DNA of 64,000 nucleotides from [Mycobacterium] vasticus (GCF_020181595.1 NZ_CP084028.1:3004401-3068400), one strand, 5' to 3'; positions 26,167-35,336 are shown, counted from the stretch's first letter. Translations and numbers: made by a program. The notes: generated by a model from the sequence alone, not told the origin.

Positions 26167-27353
26167 GCACCGCCACACCGCCCGCCCTCAACCCCAACGA
26201 TCCGCTCGGCTTGGACAGCACGCTCTCTGACGACGAGATCGCGGTGCGCGATACGGTCCGAAAATTCTGTGCCGAACACATCACCCCCTATGTCGCCGAC
26301 TGGTTCGAGGCCGGCGATCTGCCCGTCGCCCGGGAACTGGCCAAGCAGTTCGGCGCGCTCGGACTACTGGGCATGCACCTGCACGGTTACGGGTGCGCCG
26401 GGGCGTCGGCCGTGCACTACGGGCTGGCCTGCCTGGAACTCGAAGCCGCCGACTCCGGCATCCGGTCGCTGGTCAGCGTGCAGGGCTCGCTGGCGATGTT
26501 CGCGATCCACCACTACGGCTCCGAAGAACAGAAACAGCAGTGGCTGCCCGGCATGGCTGCCGGTGAGTTGATCGGCTGCTTCGGCCTCACCGAGCCCGAT
26601 GTCGGATCCGACCCGGGCTCGATGCGGACCCGGGCCCGCCGCGACGGATCCGACTGGGTGCTCAACGGCCGCAAGATGTGGATCACCAACGGATCCATCG
26701 CCGACGTCGCCGTCGTCTGGGCGGCCACCGATGAAGGGATCCGCGGATTCGTCGTCCCGGCCGGTACCCCCGGCTTCTCGGCCAACACCATTCACCACAA
26801 ACTGTCGCTGCGGGCCTCGATCACTTCCGAACTGGTGCTCGACGACGTGCGGCTGCCGGCCGCGGCGATGCTGCCCGGTGTGCTCGGGGTCAAGGGCCCG
26901 CTGGGCTGTCTGTCGGAGGCCCGCTACGGGATCGTCTGGGGCGCAATGGGAGCGGCACGTTCAGCCTGGGAGTCCGCGCTGGAGTATTCGACCCAGCGCA
27001 CCCAGTTCGGCAAACCGATCGCCGGATTCCAGCTCACCCAGGCCAAATTCGTCGACATGGCCGTCGAGCTGCACAAGGGCCAACTGCTCTCCCTGCACCT
27101 GGGCCGGCTCAAGGACTCCGTCGGCCTGCGCCCCGAGCAGGTCAGCTTCGGCAAGCTCAACAACACCCGCGAAGCCATCAAGATCTGCCGGGAGGCACGA
27201 ACCATCTTGGGCGGCAACGGGATCTCGCTGGAATTCCCGGTTATTCGGCACATGGTCAACCTGGAGTCGGTGCTCACCTACGAGGGCACCCCCGAGATGC
27301 ACCAACTCGTTCTCGGCCAGGCATTCACCGGCATCAACGCCTTCCGCGGATAG
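26163..27353 (+). CDS. gcdH: Glutaryl-CoA dehydrogenase
   Basis: A 396-residue acyl-CoA dehydrogenase. It shares with glutaryl-CoA dehydrogenase the block DSGIRSLVSVQGSL, whose Arg101 is the residue that binds the distal carboxylate, and YEGTPEMHQLVLGQAFTGINAF with the catalytic Glu374. The enzyme oxidises and decarboxylates glutaryl-CoA to crotonyl-CoA, the fate of pimeloyl-CoA after one beta-oxidation round. The start overlaps the ligase stop by four bases. Confidence 0.85.
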   Translation: MSTATPPALNPNDPLGLDSTLSDDEIAVRDTVRKFCAEHITPYVADWFEAGDLPVARELAKQFGALGLLGMHLHGYGCAGASAVHYGLACLELEAADSGIRSLVSVQGSLAMFAIHHYGSEEQKQQWLPGMAAGELIGCFGLTEPDVGSDPGSMRTRARRDGSDWVLNGRKMWITNGSIADVAVVWAATDEGIRGFVVPAGTPGFSANTIHHKLSLRASITSELVLDDVRLPAAAMLPGVLGVKGPLGCLSEARYGIVWGAMGAARSAWESALEYSTQRTQFGKPIAGFQLTQAKFVDMAVELHKGQLLSLHLGRLKDSVGLRPEQVSFGKLNNTREAIKICREARTILGGNGISLEFPVIRHMVNLESVLTYEGTPEMHQLVLGQAFTGINAFRG

Positions 27354-27364
27354 GACGGACAACG

Positions 27365-28513
27365 ATGAGCACCACACTGGAGTACAGCCCCGAACACCGG
27401 CAGTTCCGGGAGATGGTCGCCGATTTCGTGCAGCAGAAGGTCATCGGAGAGCATGAGGACCGGGAGCGGTCCGGCTGCTGGGATCGATCGCTGTTCACCG
27501 AAGCCGGCAAGCTCGGTCTGCTGGGATTCCCGGTTCCCGAGGAACTCGGCGGACCGGGTGTGCACGACTTCCGCTACCACGCCATCGTGATCGAAGAACT
27601 GCAGCGCGCCGGGGCGGCCGCCGAAGCCATCGCGTTCTCGCTGCAGAACGACGTGGTGCTGCCGTACCTGACCGAGCTGACCACACCCGAGCAGCGGCGG
27701 CGCTGGCTGCCCGGGGTGGTGACCGGCGAGACGGTGCTCGGTATCGCGATGACCGAGCCCGGCACCGGCAGCGACCTGGCCGGCATCCGCACTACCGCCC
27801 GCCGGGACGGCGATCACTACGTCGTCAACGGCGCGAAGACCTTCATCTCCAACGGCCAGACCGGCGACCTGTTCGTCGTCGCGGTACGCACCGGAGACGA
27901 CCGGCACCGGGGGTTGTCGCTACTGGTGGTCGAGGCCGACACGCCCGGTTTCGGTCGCGGCCGCAACCTGGAGAAGATCGGGCTGCACGCCCAGGACACC
28001 TCCGAGCTGACCTTCACCGACATGCGGGTGCCGGTCGCCAACCTGCTCGGTGAGGAGGGCCAGGGGTTCTTTCAGCTGGTGCGCAACCTGCCGCAGGAAC
28101 GCCTGTCGCTGGGAGTCGGTGCGGTCGCCGCCGCCGAGGGCGTGTTGGCCGAGACGCTGAAGTACGTCCAGGAGCGTCGGGCATTCGGTTCACCGATCGC
28201 CGGCTTCCAGAACACTCAGTTCGTGCTGGCCGAGGTCGCCACCGAGCTCGACATCGCCCGCACCTTCCTCGACGACTGCATCGCAGAACACCTGAGGGGT
28301 CAGTTGACCGCCGCGCGCGCCGCCAAACTGAAGTGGTGGACCACCGACCTGCAGGTACGCACCGCGGATCGCTGCCTGCAACTGTTCGGCGGCTACGGTT
28401 ACATGCGCGAGTACCCGGTGTCACGGGCATTCGTAGACGCCCGCATCCAGACGATCTACGGCGGTACGACTGAGATCATGAAGACGATCATCGCCAAGGA
28501 CCTGGGCATCTGA
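27365..28513 (+). CDS. Acyl-CoA dehydrogenase, candidate cyclohexanecarboxyl-CoA dehydrogenase
   Basis: A 382-residue FadE-type flavoprotein: MTEPGTGSDLAGI binds FAD, and GGYGYMREYPVSRAFVDARIQTIYGGTTEIMK is the C-terminal signature. The usual catalytic Glu of the YEGT motif is Gly here (YGGT), as in long-chain and isovaleryl types where the base lies on an earlier helix. Operon context suggests it makes cyclohex-1-ene-1-carboxyl-CoA (AliB role) or acts on pimeloyl-CoA; sequence alone does not decide. Confidence 0.75.
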   Translation: MSTTLEYSPEHRQFREMVADFVQQKVIGEHEDRERSGCWDRSLFTEAGKLGLLGFPVPEELGGPGVHDFRYHAIVIEELQRAGAAAEAIAFSLQNDVVLPYLTELTTPEQRRRWLPGVVTGETVLGIAMTEPGTGSDLAGIRTTARRDGDHYVVNGAKTFISNGQTGDLFVVAVRTGDDRHRGLSLLVVEADTPGFGRGRNLEKIGLHAQDTSELTFTDMRVPVANLLGEEGQGFFQLVRNLPQERLSLGVGAVAAAEGVLAETLKYVQERRAFGSPIAGFQNTQFVLAEVATELDIARTFLDDCIAEHLRGQLTAARAAKLKWWTTDLQVRTADRCLQLFGGYGYMREYPVSRAFVDARIQTIYGGTTEIMKTIIAKDLGI

Positions 28514-28539
28514 GGACCGATTGCCGATAGGAGGAGATC

Positions 28540-29184
28540 ATGACCGTCGACTATGGTCAGCTGCCCGTCGAGGAGGCGGTGCGCGCGGCCCGCACTGATT
28601 CACGGCGCCGTCAGATCCTCGATGCCGCCGTCAAAGTCATGCAGCGGACCGGCTTCCACCAGATGTCGATGCAGGAACTGGCCACCGAAGCCGACGTGAG
28701 TGTCGGGCTGATCTACAAGTACTTCGGCGGCAAAGAGGACCTGCTGCTGGCGACCATCATGCGGATCCAGGACGCGTTCCGCGACCAGCTCGCCCCTGTC
28801 ATCGCCGCCGCCGGCGACGACCCGGTCGCCCAGTTGACGGCCGGCATCCGGCGCTACATCGAGATCGTGGATGAGAACCTGGACGCGGTGGTGCTGACCT
28901 ATCGGGAGAGCCGCACCCTGGATGCGGCCGGACGCACGCAGATCAAGGACCTCGAAATATCCAGTGCCGCGCCGCTTCGCACCGTCATCGAGGCCGGGAT
29001 CGCCGCGGGGGTGTTCGGCGATGTCGATGTGGACCTGATGGTCTTCGACATCATGCTGCTCGCGCACGGGTGGGCGCTCAAGCACTGGCACTTCGGCGAG
29101 CTGTACAGCCTCGACGAGTACATCGGGCTGCAGACCCGCTTCGCGCTCAATTCGCTCATGCGCACCGGTACCGCCGATGAGTGA
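28540..29184 (+). CDS. TetR-family regulator of the bad/ali operon
   Basis: A 214-residue TetR protein. The helix-turn-helix is RRQILDAAVKVMQRTGFHQMSMQELATEADVSVGLIYKYFGGKEDLL-like (about residues 22-67) and the rest is an all-helical ligand domain. It lies 26 bases after the last dehydrogenase, with GGAGGAG before the ATG, so it is in the operon it probably controls through the palindrome at 22843-22860. Confidence 0.85.
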   Translation: MTVDYGQLPVEEAVRAARTDSRRRQILDAAVKVMQRTGFHQMSMQELATEADVSVGLIYKYFGGKEDLLLATIMRIQDAFRDQLAPVIAAAGDDPVAQLTAGIRRYIEIVDENLDAVVLTYRESRTLDAAGRTQIKDLEISSAAPLRTVIEAGIAAGVFGDVDVDLMVFDIMLLAHGWALKHWHFGELYSLDEYIGLQTRFALNSLMRTGTADE

Positions 29185-30172
29185 GCCACGGTTCTACGTC
29201 ACCGCGCCGATCCCCGACCCCGGACTGCCGATGCTGCGCGCCGCGGGCAGCGTCGAGATGCCCGACGTGGCACCGGATCCGGCCGCGCTGCGGCGGGCCT
29301 GTGAGTCCGGTGACTACGACGTGATCATCGCGCAGGTCCGCAATCCGTTCGACGCAGACCTGTTACGTACAGCCAGGATTCGCGGCATCTCGAATTTCGC
29401 GGTCGGATACGACAACATCGACGTGGCGGCGGCCACCGCCAACGCGGTGATGGTCGGCAACACCCCCGATGTGCTCACCGACGCCACCGCCGACATCGCG
29501 GTGCTACTGATGCTGGCGGTGGGTCGCCGGGCGGTGGAGGCGGATACGTTCGTGCGCACCGGGCATTTCTCCGGGTGGCGACCGGACATGTTCTTAGGTC
29601 GCGACATCTCCGGCGCCACCCTGGGGCTGGCCGGGTTCGGTCGCATCGGCCGCGCCACCGCGCGCCGGGCACTCGGCTTCGGCATGCGGGTACTGTTCAG
29701 TCCGCGCCCGCCGGGTGACCGGCACGTCGGTGACGACGAGCTCGGCGAGTTCGCCGGGCGGGTTCGCCAGGTCGGCTGGGCTGAGCTGGTGGGCTCCAGT
29801 GACTATCTGTCGCTGCATGTCCCGCTCACCGCCGAGACTCGTCATCTGGTGAACGCCGAGGTGCTACGGGCCATGAAATCGACCGCGGTGCTGATCAACA
29901 CCGCGCGGGGCCCGGTCGTCGACGAGGACGCGCTGGTGGCGGCGCTCAAGGCCGGTGAGATCGCCGGAGCAGGCCTGGACGTCTACGAGCACGAGCCGCA
30001 GCTGGCCGCCGGCCTGGCCGAGGTACCGAACACCGTGCTGCTCCCCCACATCGGCAGTGCCACGGTCTCGGTGCGCGCGGAGATGGCCAGGCTGTGCGCC
30101 GAGAACGCGATCGCGATGGCCCGCGGCGTCGTTCCGCCGCACCCGGTCAACCCGGAGGCCTGGAGGTCCTGA
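29177..30172 (+). CDS. D-isomer-specific 2-hydroxyacid dehydrogenase
   Basis: A 331-residue NAD(P)-dependent dehydrogenase. The Rossmann motif is GLAGFGRIGRATARRALGFG, the substrate Arg lies in INTARGPVVDEDAL, and the catalytic His is in LLPHIGSAT. The family reduces glyoxylate, hydroxypyruvate or similar 2-oxoacids. It overlaps tetR by eight bases, so it is expressed with the operon, but no step of the proposed ring-cleavage route needs it; its role is unknown. Confidence 0.8.
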   Translation: MSEPRFYVTAPIPDPGLPMLRAAGSVEMPDVAPDPAALRRACESGDYDVIIAQVRNPFDADLLRTARIRGISNFAVGYDNIDVAAATANAVMVGNTPDVLTDATADIAVLLMLAVGRRAVEADTFVRTGHFSGWRPDMFLGRDISGATLGLAGFGRIGRATARRALGFGMRVLFSPRPPGDRHVGDDELGEFAGRVRQVGWAELVGSSDYLSLHVPLTAETRHLVNAEVLRAMKSTAVLINTARGPVVDEDALVAALKAGEIAGAGLDVYEHEPQLAAGLAEVPNTVLLPHIGSATVSVRAEMARLCAENAIAMARGVVPPHPVNPEAWRS

Positions 30173-30185
30173 CGCCCGTTGTGCG

Positions 30186-30953
30186 CTACTGCGCGGATTT
30201 GGAGTCGCCGTCAATCGGAATCGTCTGTCCCGAAATCGATTTCGCCACATCGGAGGCGAGAAAGACACACAGTGCACCGATCTCGGCGGGGTCGACGAAG
30301 CGTTTGATCGACTGATTGCTCAACGCATCGGCGGTGACCGCGTCGAGGCTTCGACCTCCGGCATCGGCCCTGCCCTGCAGGGCGCGCCGCAGGCGCTCTC
30401 CGGCAACAGCTCCGGGGGCGATCGTGTTGACCCGGATACCCGCATCACCCAGTTCACCGGCGAGAGTCTCGGCGAAACCGATGAGTCCACGTTTGGTGGT
30501 CGCGTACGGGCTGCGGTCGGGATAGCCGAACCGCCCGCCCAGGGACGACATGATCAGGATGACGCCGGCATCGGACTGTTTCAGGAACGGGATGGCAAGC
30601 CTGGTGACGTTGAAGGTGCCGGTCAGATTCACCGCGATGACCGCATCCCAGTCATCGGGGTCCATCTGCTCCACCGATACCGTCGGGCCAGAGACGCCGG
30701 CATTGTTGACCAACACGTCGATGCCGCCGAGTTTCTCGACCGCGTCGACGATGAACGCCTCTACCGAGGACCGGTTCGACACATCACACACGGTTCCGGT
30801 GATCAAAGCGTCGTCGTCGATGACTCGCTGCAGCACCTCAGCGCTGATGTCGCAGATATGCACGCGGTCGCCCTGCGCAGCAAAGTCTTTGGCGATCGCC
30901 AGCCCGATGCCGGAGGCTGCTGCGGTCACCACGACCCGTCGCGGGTCACTCAT
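30186..30953 (-). CDS. Short-chain dehydrogenase at the end of the pca operon
   Basis: A 255-residue classical SDR with TAAASGIG as the cofactor motif, NNAGVSG, and YATTKRGLIGF holding the catalytic Tyr and Lys. The substrate is unknown. Its ATG overlaps the stop of the lipocalin-like gene by four bases, so the two are made together at the distal end of pcaFDIJ. Confidence 0.8.
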   Translation of the reverse strand: MSDPRRVVVTAAASGIGLAIAKDFAAQGDRVHICDISAEVLQRVIDDDALITGTVCDVSNRSSVEAFIVDAVEKLGGIDVLVNNAGVSGPTVSVEQMDPDDWDAVIAVNLTGTFNVTRLAIPFLKQSDAGVILIMSSLGGRFGYPDRSPYATTKRGLIGFAETLAGELGDAGIRVNTIAPGAVAGERLRRALQGRADAGGRSLDAVTADALSNQSIKRFVDPAEIGALCVFLASDVAKSISGQTIPIDGDSKSAQ

Positions 30954-31423
30954 TTCGAATGCCCGGGGTTGGGTTCGGCGCGACGCCAGACCAGAACCGA
31001 GTTGACGATCTTGCCACCGGACCGAATCGGTGCCGTCGTCCCCAGTTGCAAGGTGTCCCCTTCGATTCTGACCGCCCGCGGCTGGGTCTGGCCGATCCAG
31101 TTGGGGTACAGCGACACGAACATCGAATGGGTGAGCGTCTGCTGCTCCTCGTCGACGTGGAAGGGGCCCGAATACGCGATGTAGGACCGCGCTTCGGCAA
31201 CGTAGTCCTCGGTCGTGGCGTCGAACCAGTCCCCCGACGCGAAGGCCGGCCGGTCGGGTTTGGACAGCTGCGCGGACATGTAACCGTCGGGGGTGTACAT
31301 GATGATGCCGCGCGGTTGGTCGCCGAGGGGTTCAAACGGCTCGGAGCCGTCCACCGGAATCTCGTGATATGACACCAGCTTCCAGGCACCGATCAGCTGC
31401 GACCGCAAACCTTCAGCCACCAC
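30950..31423 (-). CDS. Lipocalin-like domain protein
   Basis: A 157-residue protein without a signal peptide. It begins LRSQLIGAWKLVSYHE and has PRGIIMYTPDGYMSAQL, a pattern of the lipocalin_5 family found in fungal and bacterial metabolic clusters. A small beta-barrel that binds a hydrophobic metabolite or works as an isomerase is plausible. It starts with GTG, 5 bases after pcaJ, and overlaps the SDR start. Confidence 0.7.
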   Translation of the reverse strand: MVAEGLRSQLIGAWKLVSYHEIPVDGSEPFEPLGDQPRGIIMYTPDGYMSAQLSKPDRPAFASGDWFDATTEDYVAEARSYIAYSGPFHVDEEQQTLTHSMFVSLYPNWIGQTQPRAVRIEGDTLQLGTTAPIRSGGKIVNSVLVWRRAEPNPGHSK

Positions 31424-31428
31424 TGCCC

Positions 31429-32085
31429 CTATCCGACAAAAGAATCCGCGCTGATGCGGTCACGCACCGGCGCAGCGGTTTTCGCGACAACCTCGTCATG
31501 ACTCACCCCGGGCGCCAGCTCCACCAGATCGAAGCCGTCCCCGGCCACGTCGAGCACCCCGAGGTCGGTGATCACCCGGCTGACCACGCCACGCCCGGTC
31601 AGCGGAAGATCGCAGGCCGCAACGAGTTTGGCGTCCCCGGCCTTGGTGGTGTGATCCATCAGCACGATGACCCGCTCCACGCCGCTGACCAGGTCCATCG
31701 CGCCGCCCATGCCCTTGACCATGGCGCCGGGCACCATCCAGTTGGCCAGGTCGCCGTTGGCCGCGACCTGCATACCGCCGAGCACCGCGACGTCGACGTG
31801 GCCGCCGCGGATCATCGCGAAGCTGGTGGCCGAGTCGAAGTACGACGCCCCGGGCAGCACGGTCACGGTCTGCTTCCCGGCGTTGATCAGATCTGGGTCG
31901 ACCTCGTCGTCGTAGGGGAACGGTCCCACGCCGAGGATGCCGTTCTCGGCGTGCAGGGTGATGCTGGAGTCCTCCGGCAGGTAGCCGGGGATCAGCGTCG
32001 GCAGCCCGATACCGAGGTTGACGTAGTCGCCGTCGTGCAGCTCCTGCGCCGCCCGGGCCGCCATCTCGTTGCGGGTCCAGCTCAT
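31429..32085 (-). CDS. pcaJ: 3-oxoadipate CoA-transferase, beta subunit
   Basis: A 218-residue subunit of a class I CoA-transferase. The catalytic glutamate lies in [14 protein letters not shown], and [14 protein letters not shown] is conserved. With PcaI it moves CoA from succinyl-CoA to 3-oxoadipate. Acetoacetate:succinyl-CoA transferase (ScoB) is similar, but pcaD and pcaF next to it favour PcaJ. It overlaps pcaI by four bases. Confidence 0.87.
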   Translation of the reverse strand: MSWTRNEMAARAAQELHDGDYVNLGIGLPTLIPGYLPEDSSITLHAENGILGVGPFPYDDEVDPDLINAGKQTVTVLPGASYFDSATSFAMIRGGHVDVAVLGGMQVAANGDLANWMVPGAMVKGMGGAMDLVSGVERVIVLMDHTTKAGDAKLVAACDLPLTGRGVVSRVITDLGVLDVAGDGFDLVELAPGVSHDEVVAKTAAPVRDRISADSFVG

Positions 32086-32858
32086 CGGGCCGCCTCCTGT
32101 TCTCGGGTGGTGCGCTTCTCGATGTCCTTGCGGGCCGCCTGCTCCGGTGTCAGCTCGAGGATGCGTTTGACGAAAATGCCGGGCAGGTGGATCGAATCCG
32201 GAGCCAGTTCACCGACCTCGACGACCTGCTCGGCCTCGACGATCGTGATCCGCCCGGACATCGCGGCCGACGGGTTGAAATTGCGTGCCGCGGCGTGGAA
32301 CTGGCAGTTACCCGCCTTGTCTGCCACGGCCGCGCGCACCAGCGCGAAGTCGGTGACGATCCCCTCCTCGAGCACCATGTCCTTGCCGAGGAAGCTGCGC
32401 ACCTCCTTGGGCGGTGAGGCGATCGCGATGCTGCCGTCGGGGTGGTACCGCCAGGGCAGGCCGCCTTCGGCGACGGCGGTCCCGACCCCGGTCGGGGTGA
32501 AGAACGCGCCGATCCCGCTGCCCCCGGCGCGCATTCGCTCGGCCAGGGTGCCCTGCGGCGTGAGCTCCACGGTGAGTTCGCCGGCCAGGTACTGACGGGC
32601 GAATTCCTTGTTCTCGCCGACGTAGGAGGCGATCACCCGGCTGATCCGGTGCTCGTCGAGCAGCAACCCCAGCCCCGCACCGTCGACGCCGCAGTTGTTC
32701 GACACGATCGTCAGATCGCTCGCGCCCTGTGCCAACAGTGCCTCGATGAGAAACCACGGGATACCGGCCAGTCCGAAACCGCCGACGGCCAGGCTGGCAC
32801 CGTGTGGGATGTCGGCGACTGCCGCGGCGGCCGAGTCGACCAATTTGTTCAGCGTCAT
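32082..32858 (-). CDS. pcaI: 3-oxoadipate CoA-transferase, alpha subunit
   Basis: A 258-residue alpha subunit. The N-terminal [16 protein letters not shown] glycine-rich loop and [41 protein letters not shown] region define the family. It forms the transferase with PcaJ. ATGA overlaps link it to pcaD upstream and pcaJ downstream. Confidence 0.88.
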   Translation of the reverse strand: MTLNKLVDSAAAAVADIPHGASLAVGGFGLAGIPWFLIEALLAQGASDLTIVSNNCGVDGAGLGLLLDEHRISRVIASYVGENKEFARQYLAGELTVELTPQGTLAERMRAGGSGIGAFFTPTGVGTAVAEGGLPWRYHPDGSIAIASPPKEVRSFLGKDMVLEEGIVTDFALVRAAVADKAGNCQFHAAARNFNPSAAMSGRITIVEAEQVVEVGELAPDSIHLPGIFVKRILELTPEQAARKDIEKRTTREQEAAR

Positions 32859-33625
32859 GACTGCTCCAGGTGTTCGATGAGGGCCCGAGTGACGATGCCC
32901 GGCTGTTCGGCGTTGGCAAGGTGGGCGGCGTGCGGAACGACCAGCAGCCGGCCGTCTTTGACGCCGGCTGCGATCTCGTCGAGTTTCGCCGGCGGGGTGG
33001 CCGGGTCGTCGGCGCCGGCGATCGCCAGCGTCGGCGCGGTGATCGATGCCAGGTCGGCGCGCAGGTCCATCGCCGCGATCACCTCACAGCATCCGGCGTA
33101 ACCCTCGGCCGGTGTCGCTGCGACCATCGCCTCACTCTCCGAGCGGACATCCGGGTGCGCGGCAAGGTACTCCGCGGTGAACCAGCGCTGCACGACAGCG
33201 GCGGCGACGCTGCTGCTGTCGTTGGCCCGGACCGTCGCGGCCCGCTCCGTCCAGGCGTCGGCCGGCGGCAGCTGGGCGCCGGTGCACAGCACGGCCATCC
33301 GCTCGACCCGTTCGGGGTTGCGGGCCGCCACCCGCATCGCGGTCATCCCGCCCAGCGACAGCCCGACCAGGTGCGCCCGCTGCACCCCGAGCCGGTCCAG
33401 CAGTGCCACGGCGTCGTCGGCCAGGTCATCGATCGTGTACGGGCCGGCCGGGACCGGGGATCCGCCGTGACCACGGGTGTCGTAGCGCACCACCCGGAAC
33501 CGCTCCTGCAGCGCACCGATCTGCGCGTCCCACATCCGGTGGGTGGAACCCAGCGAATTCGACAGCAGCACAACGGGTCCGTCTTCGGGGCCGGTGACCA
33601 CCGCGTGGACCTCGACGGCGCTCAT
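32855..33625 (-). CDS. pcaD: 3-oxoadipate enol-lactonase
   Basis: A 256-residue alpha/beta hydrolase. SNSLGSTHRMWD is the typical PcaD oxyanion block, the nucleophile is Ser in VGLSLGGM, and the catalytic His is in PHAAHLANAEQPG. It opens 3-oxoadipate enol-lactone to 3-oxoadipate. The ATG at 33625 overlaps the pcaF stop by four bases. There is no fused carboxymuconolactone decarboxylase (PcaC) as in PcaL. Confidence 0.92.
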   Translation of the reverse strand: MSAVEVHAVVTGPEDGPVVLLSNSLGSTHRMWDAQIGALQERFRVVRYDTRGHGGSPVPAGPYTIDDLADDAVALLDRLGVQRAHLVGLSLGGMTAMRVAARNPERVERMAVLCTGAQLPPADAWTERAATVRANDSSSVAAAVVQRWFTAEYLAAHPDVRSESEAMVAATPAEGYAGCCEVIAAMDLRADLASITAPTLAIAGADDPATPPAKLDEIAAGVKDGRLLVVPHAAHLANAEQPGIVTRALIEHLEQS

Positions 33626-34845
33626 CGCACGGCCTCGAATACTGCGGCCAGTCCCTGACCCCCGCCGATGCACATGGTTTCCAGGACGTAGCGGGCATCA
33701 CGACGCTGCGCTTCGTAGGCCGCGGTGGCCAGCATCCGCGCGCCGGTGGCTCCGATCGGGTGGCCGAGCGAGATCCCGGACCCGTTCGGGTTGAGGCGCT
33801 CGTCGAGCGGGTCGATCTTCCACTCCGCCAAAACGGCCAGCACTTGCGCAGCGAACGCCTCGTTGAGCTCGATCAGGTCGATCTCGTCGAGGGTGAGTCC
33901 GGCCCGGCCCAGCGCGGCAGCAGTGGCGCCAACCGGGCCGAGACCCATCGTCTCGGGCGCACAGCCGGTGACCGTCCAAGATCGCAGCGCCAGAAGCGGT
34001 GTGAGGCCGTGCTTCTCAGCGTTATCCCGGGTGGTCACCACGCACATCGCTGCGCCGTCGTTCTGCCCGGAGGCGTTGCCAGCGGTGACGGTGGAATCTG
34101 GGTCGACGTCCTTCCGGATCGGCCGCAGCGTGGCCAGCTGCTCGGCAGTGACGTCGGCGCGCGGGTGCTCATCGCGATCAACGCTGATATCGGGCCTGCC
34201 GCGCTTGCCGGGGATAGTCACCGGGATGAGTTCGTCGGCGAATTTCCCGTCCCGCTGAGCGGCGACGGCACGCTGGTGCGAGCGGACCGCCAACTCGTCC
34301 TGCTCCTCCCGAGACAAATCGTAGATGGCACGCAGGTTCTCCGCCGTCTCGATCATGCCGCCGTTGACCGGATGGTTGACGCCGCCCGCTGTTTCACGCG
34401 CCCGGTCCAGCCTGTCCATCAGGGCGACGCCGCCCTGCCGGATCCCCGAGCGCAGCCCCAGTGCGTAGTGCTCGACGTTCGACATCGATTCCGCGCCGCC
34501 GGCGATCACCAGCCCGGCGGCTCCGGTGGCGACCTGACCGGCGGCGTACAGGACAGCCTGCAGGCCGGCGCCGCAGCGGCGATCAACCTGGGCGCCGGGG
34601 ACGCCGACGCCCAGCCCGGCGTCCAGCGCGGCGATTCGGCCGATCGCCGGCGCCTCACCGCTGGGATAACCATTGCCAAGAATGACATCGTCGACATCGC
34701 CCTCGCCGAGCCCGGTACGGCGGATGAGTTCACGCAGGACGGTGGTGGCCAGGGCGGCCGCTGACAGCGGTGCCAGCTTGCCGCCCATTCGGCCGACCGG
34801 GGTTCGCAACGGCGCACAGATCACGACATCGACGGATTCGGTCAT
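33622..34845 (-). CDS. pcaF: 3-oxoadipyl-CoA thiolase
   Basis: A 407-residue thiolase. The nucleophilic Cys is in VDRRCGAGLQAV, the acid/base residues are in GHPIGATGAR and CIGGGQGLA. It splits 3-oxoadipyl-CoA into succinyl-CoA and acetyl-CoA, the last step of the beta-ketoadipate route. It is the first gene of a six-gene operon running to the SDR at 30186. Confidence 0.9.
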   Translation of the reverse strand: MTESVDVVICAPLRTPVGRMGGKLAPLSAAALATTVLRELIRRTGLGEGDVDDVILGNGYPSGEAPAIGRIAALDAGLGVGVPGAQVDRRCGAGLQAVLYAAGQVATGAAGLVIAGGAESMSNVEHYALGLRSGIRQGGVALMDRLDRARETAGGVNHPVNGGMIETAENLRAIYDLSREEQDELAVRSHQRAVAAQRDGKFADELIPVTIPGKRGRPDISVDRDEHPRADVTAEQLATLRPIRKDVDPDSTVTAGNASGQNDGAAMCVVTTRDNAEKHGLTPLLALRSWTVTGCAPETMGLGPVGATAAALGRAGLTLDEIDLIELNEAFAAQVLAVLAEWKIDPLDERLNPNGSGISLGHPIGATGARMLATAAYEAQRRDARYVLETMCIGGGQGLAAVFEAVR

Positions 34846-34885
34846 GTCCCCACCGTAACTACCAGCAATAATATTTTGAAGTATT

Positions 34886-34924
34886 GATTATTGCGCGATT
34901 GATCAATATCGGTTATCAATAATC
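34886..34924. promoter_or_regulatory. AT-rich palindromic region upstream of pcaF
   Basis: GATTATTG (34886-34893) and CAATAATC (34917-34924) form an inverted repeat; between them is the perfect palindrome ATTGATCAAT (34898-34907). The centres differ by about two bases, so there may be two overlapping sites. It lies 41-79 bases before the pcaF ATG, where a PcaR, LysR or TetR protein would be expected to bind. Confidence 0.55.
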
Positions 34925-34985
34925 GACGCGACGTCGAGAACCCGGTCCACAAACGACACCAGGCGATCCCTACCGCCGGTGCTTC

Positions 34986-35336
34986 TCACCCATGGACCGC
35001 CAGGCCTTGCATAGTGTTCGCGAGATGCTGGGGGCAATACTCGTGCAGGGCAATCGCAATGAACAGTCGTGCACGTTCTGACGTCAATTCCTCGTTGTGC
35101 TTCTGGAGCGTCGCGACCAACGCTTTTCCCGACTTACCCTGATCGGCGAAATCGCACATCGTCTGTCCGGCTGTGATGCTTTTCCCCGGGTCACTGTAGG
35201 TGATTCCCGCCGCGTTCAGAGCGGCGAGGAAAGCCGCATCGGGGTCGGCGGACGATCCACCATCGGGGTCACCGTGTGCCGGCCCGGCAGCAACGACGAT
35301 GCCGGGCAGAACAAGCAGTGTCAGAACGTATTTCAT
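34986..35336 (-). CDS. Small secreted DUF732 protein
   Basis: A 116-residue protein with a signal peptide (MKYVLTLLVLPGIVVAAGPAHG, likely cleaved after AHG). The mature part AFLAALNAAGITYSDPGKSI...MCDFADQGKSG...ALHEYCPQH has two cysteines and matches the DUF732 family, common among exported mycobacterial proteins of unknown function. The ATG at 35336 is used because the upstream extension has no signal character. Confidence 0.85.
   Translation of the reverse strand: MKYVLTLLVLPGIVVAAGPAHGDPDGGSSADPDAAFLAALNAAGITYSDPGKSITAGQTMCDFADQGKSGKALVATLQKHNEELTSERARLFIAIALHEYCPQHLANTMQGLAVHG

Noticed and set aside
31429..32858. Acetoacetate:succinyl-CoA transferase (ScoAB) instead of PcaIJ
   Set aside because: Sequence alone is compatible, but four-base overlaps with pcaD and pcaF make the 3-oxoadipate enzyme much more likely.
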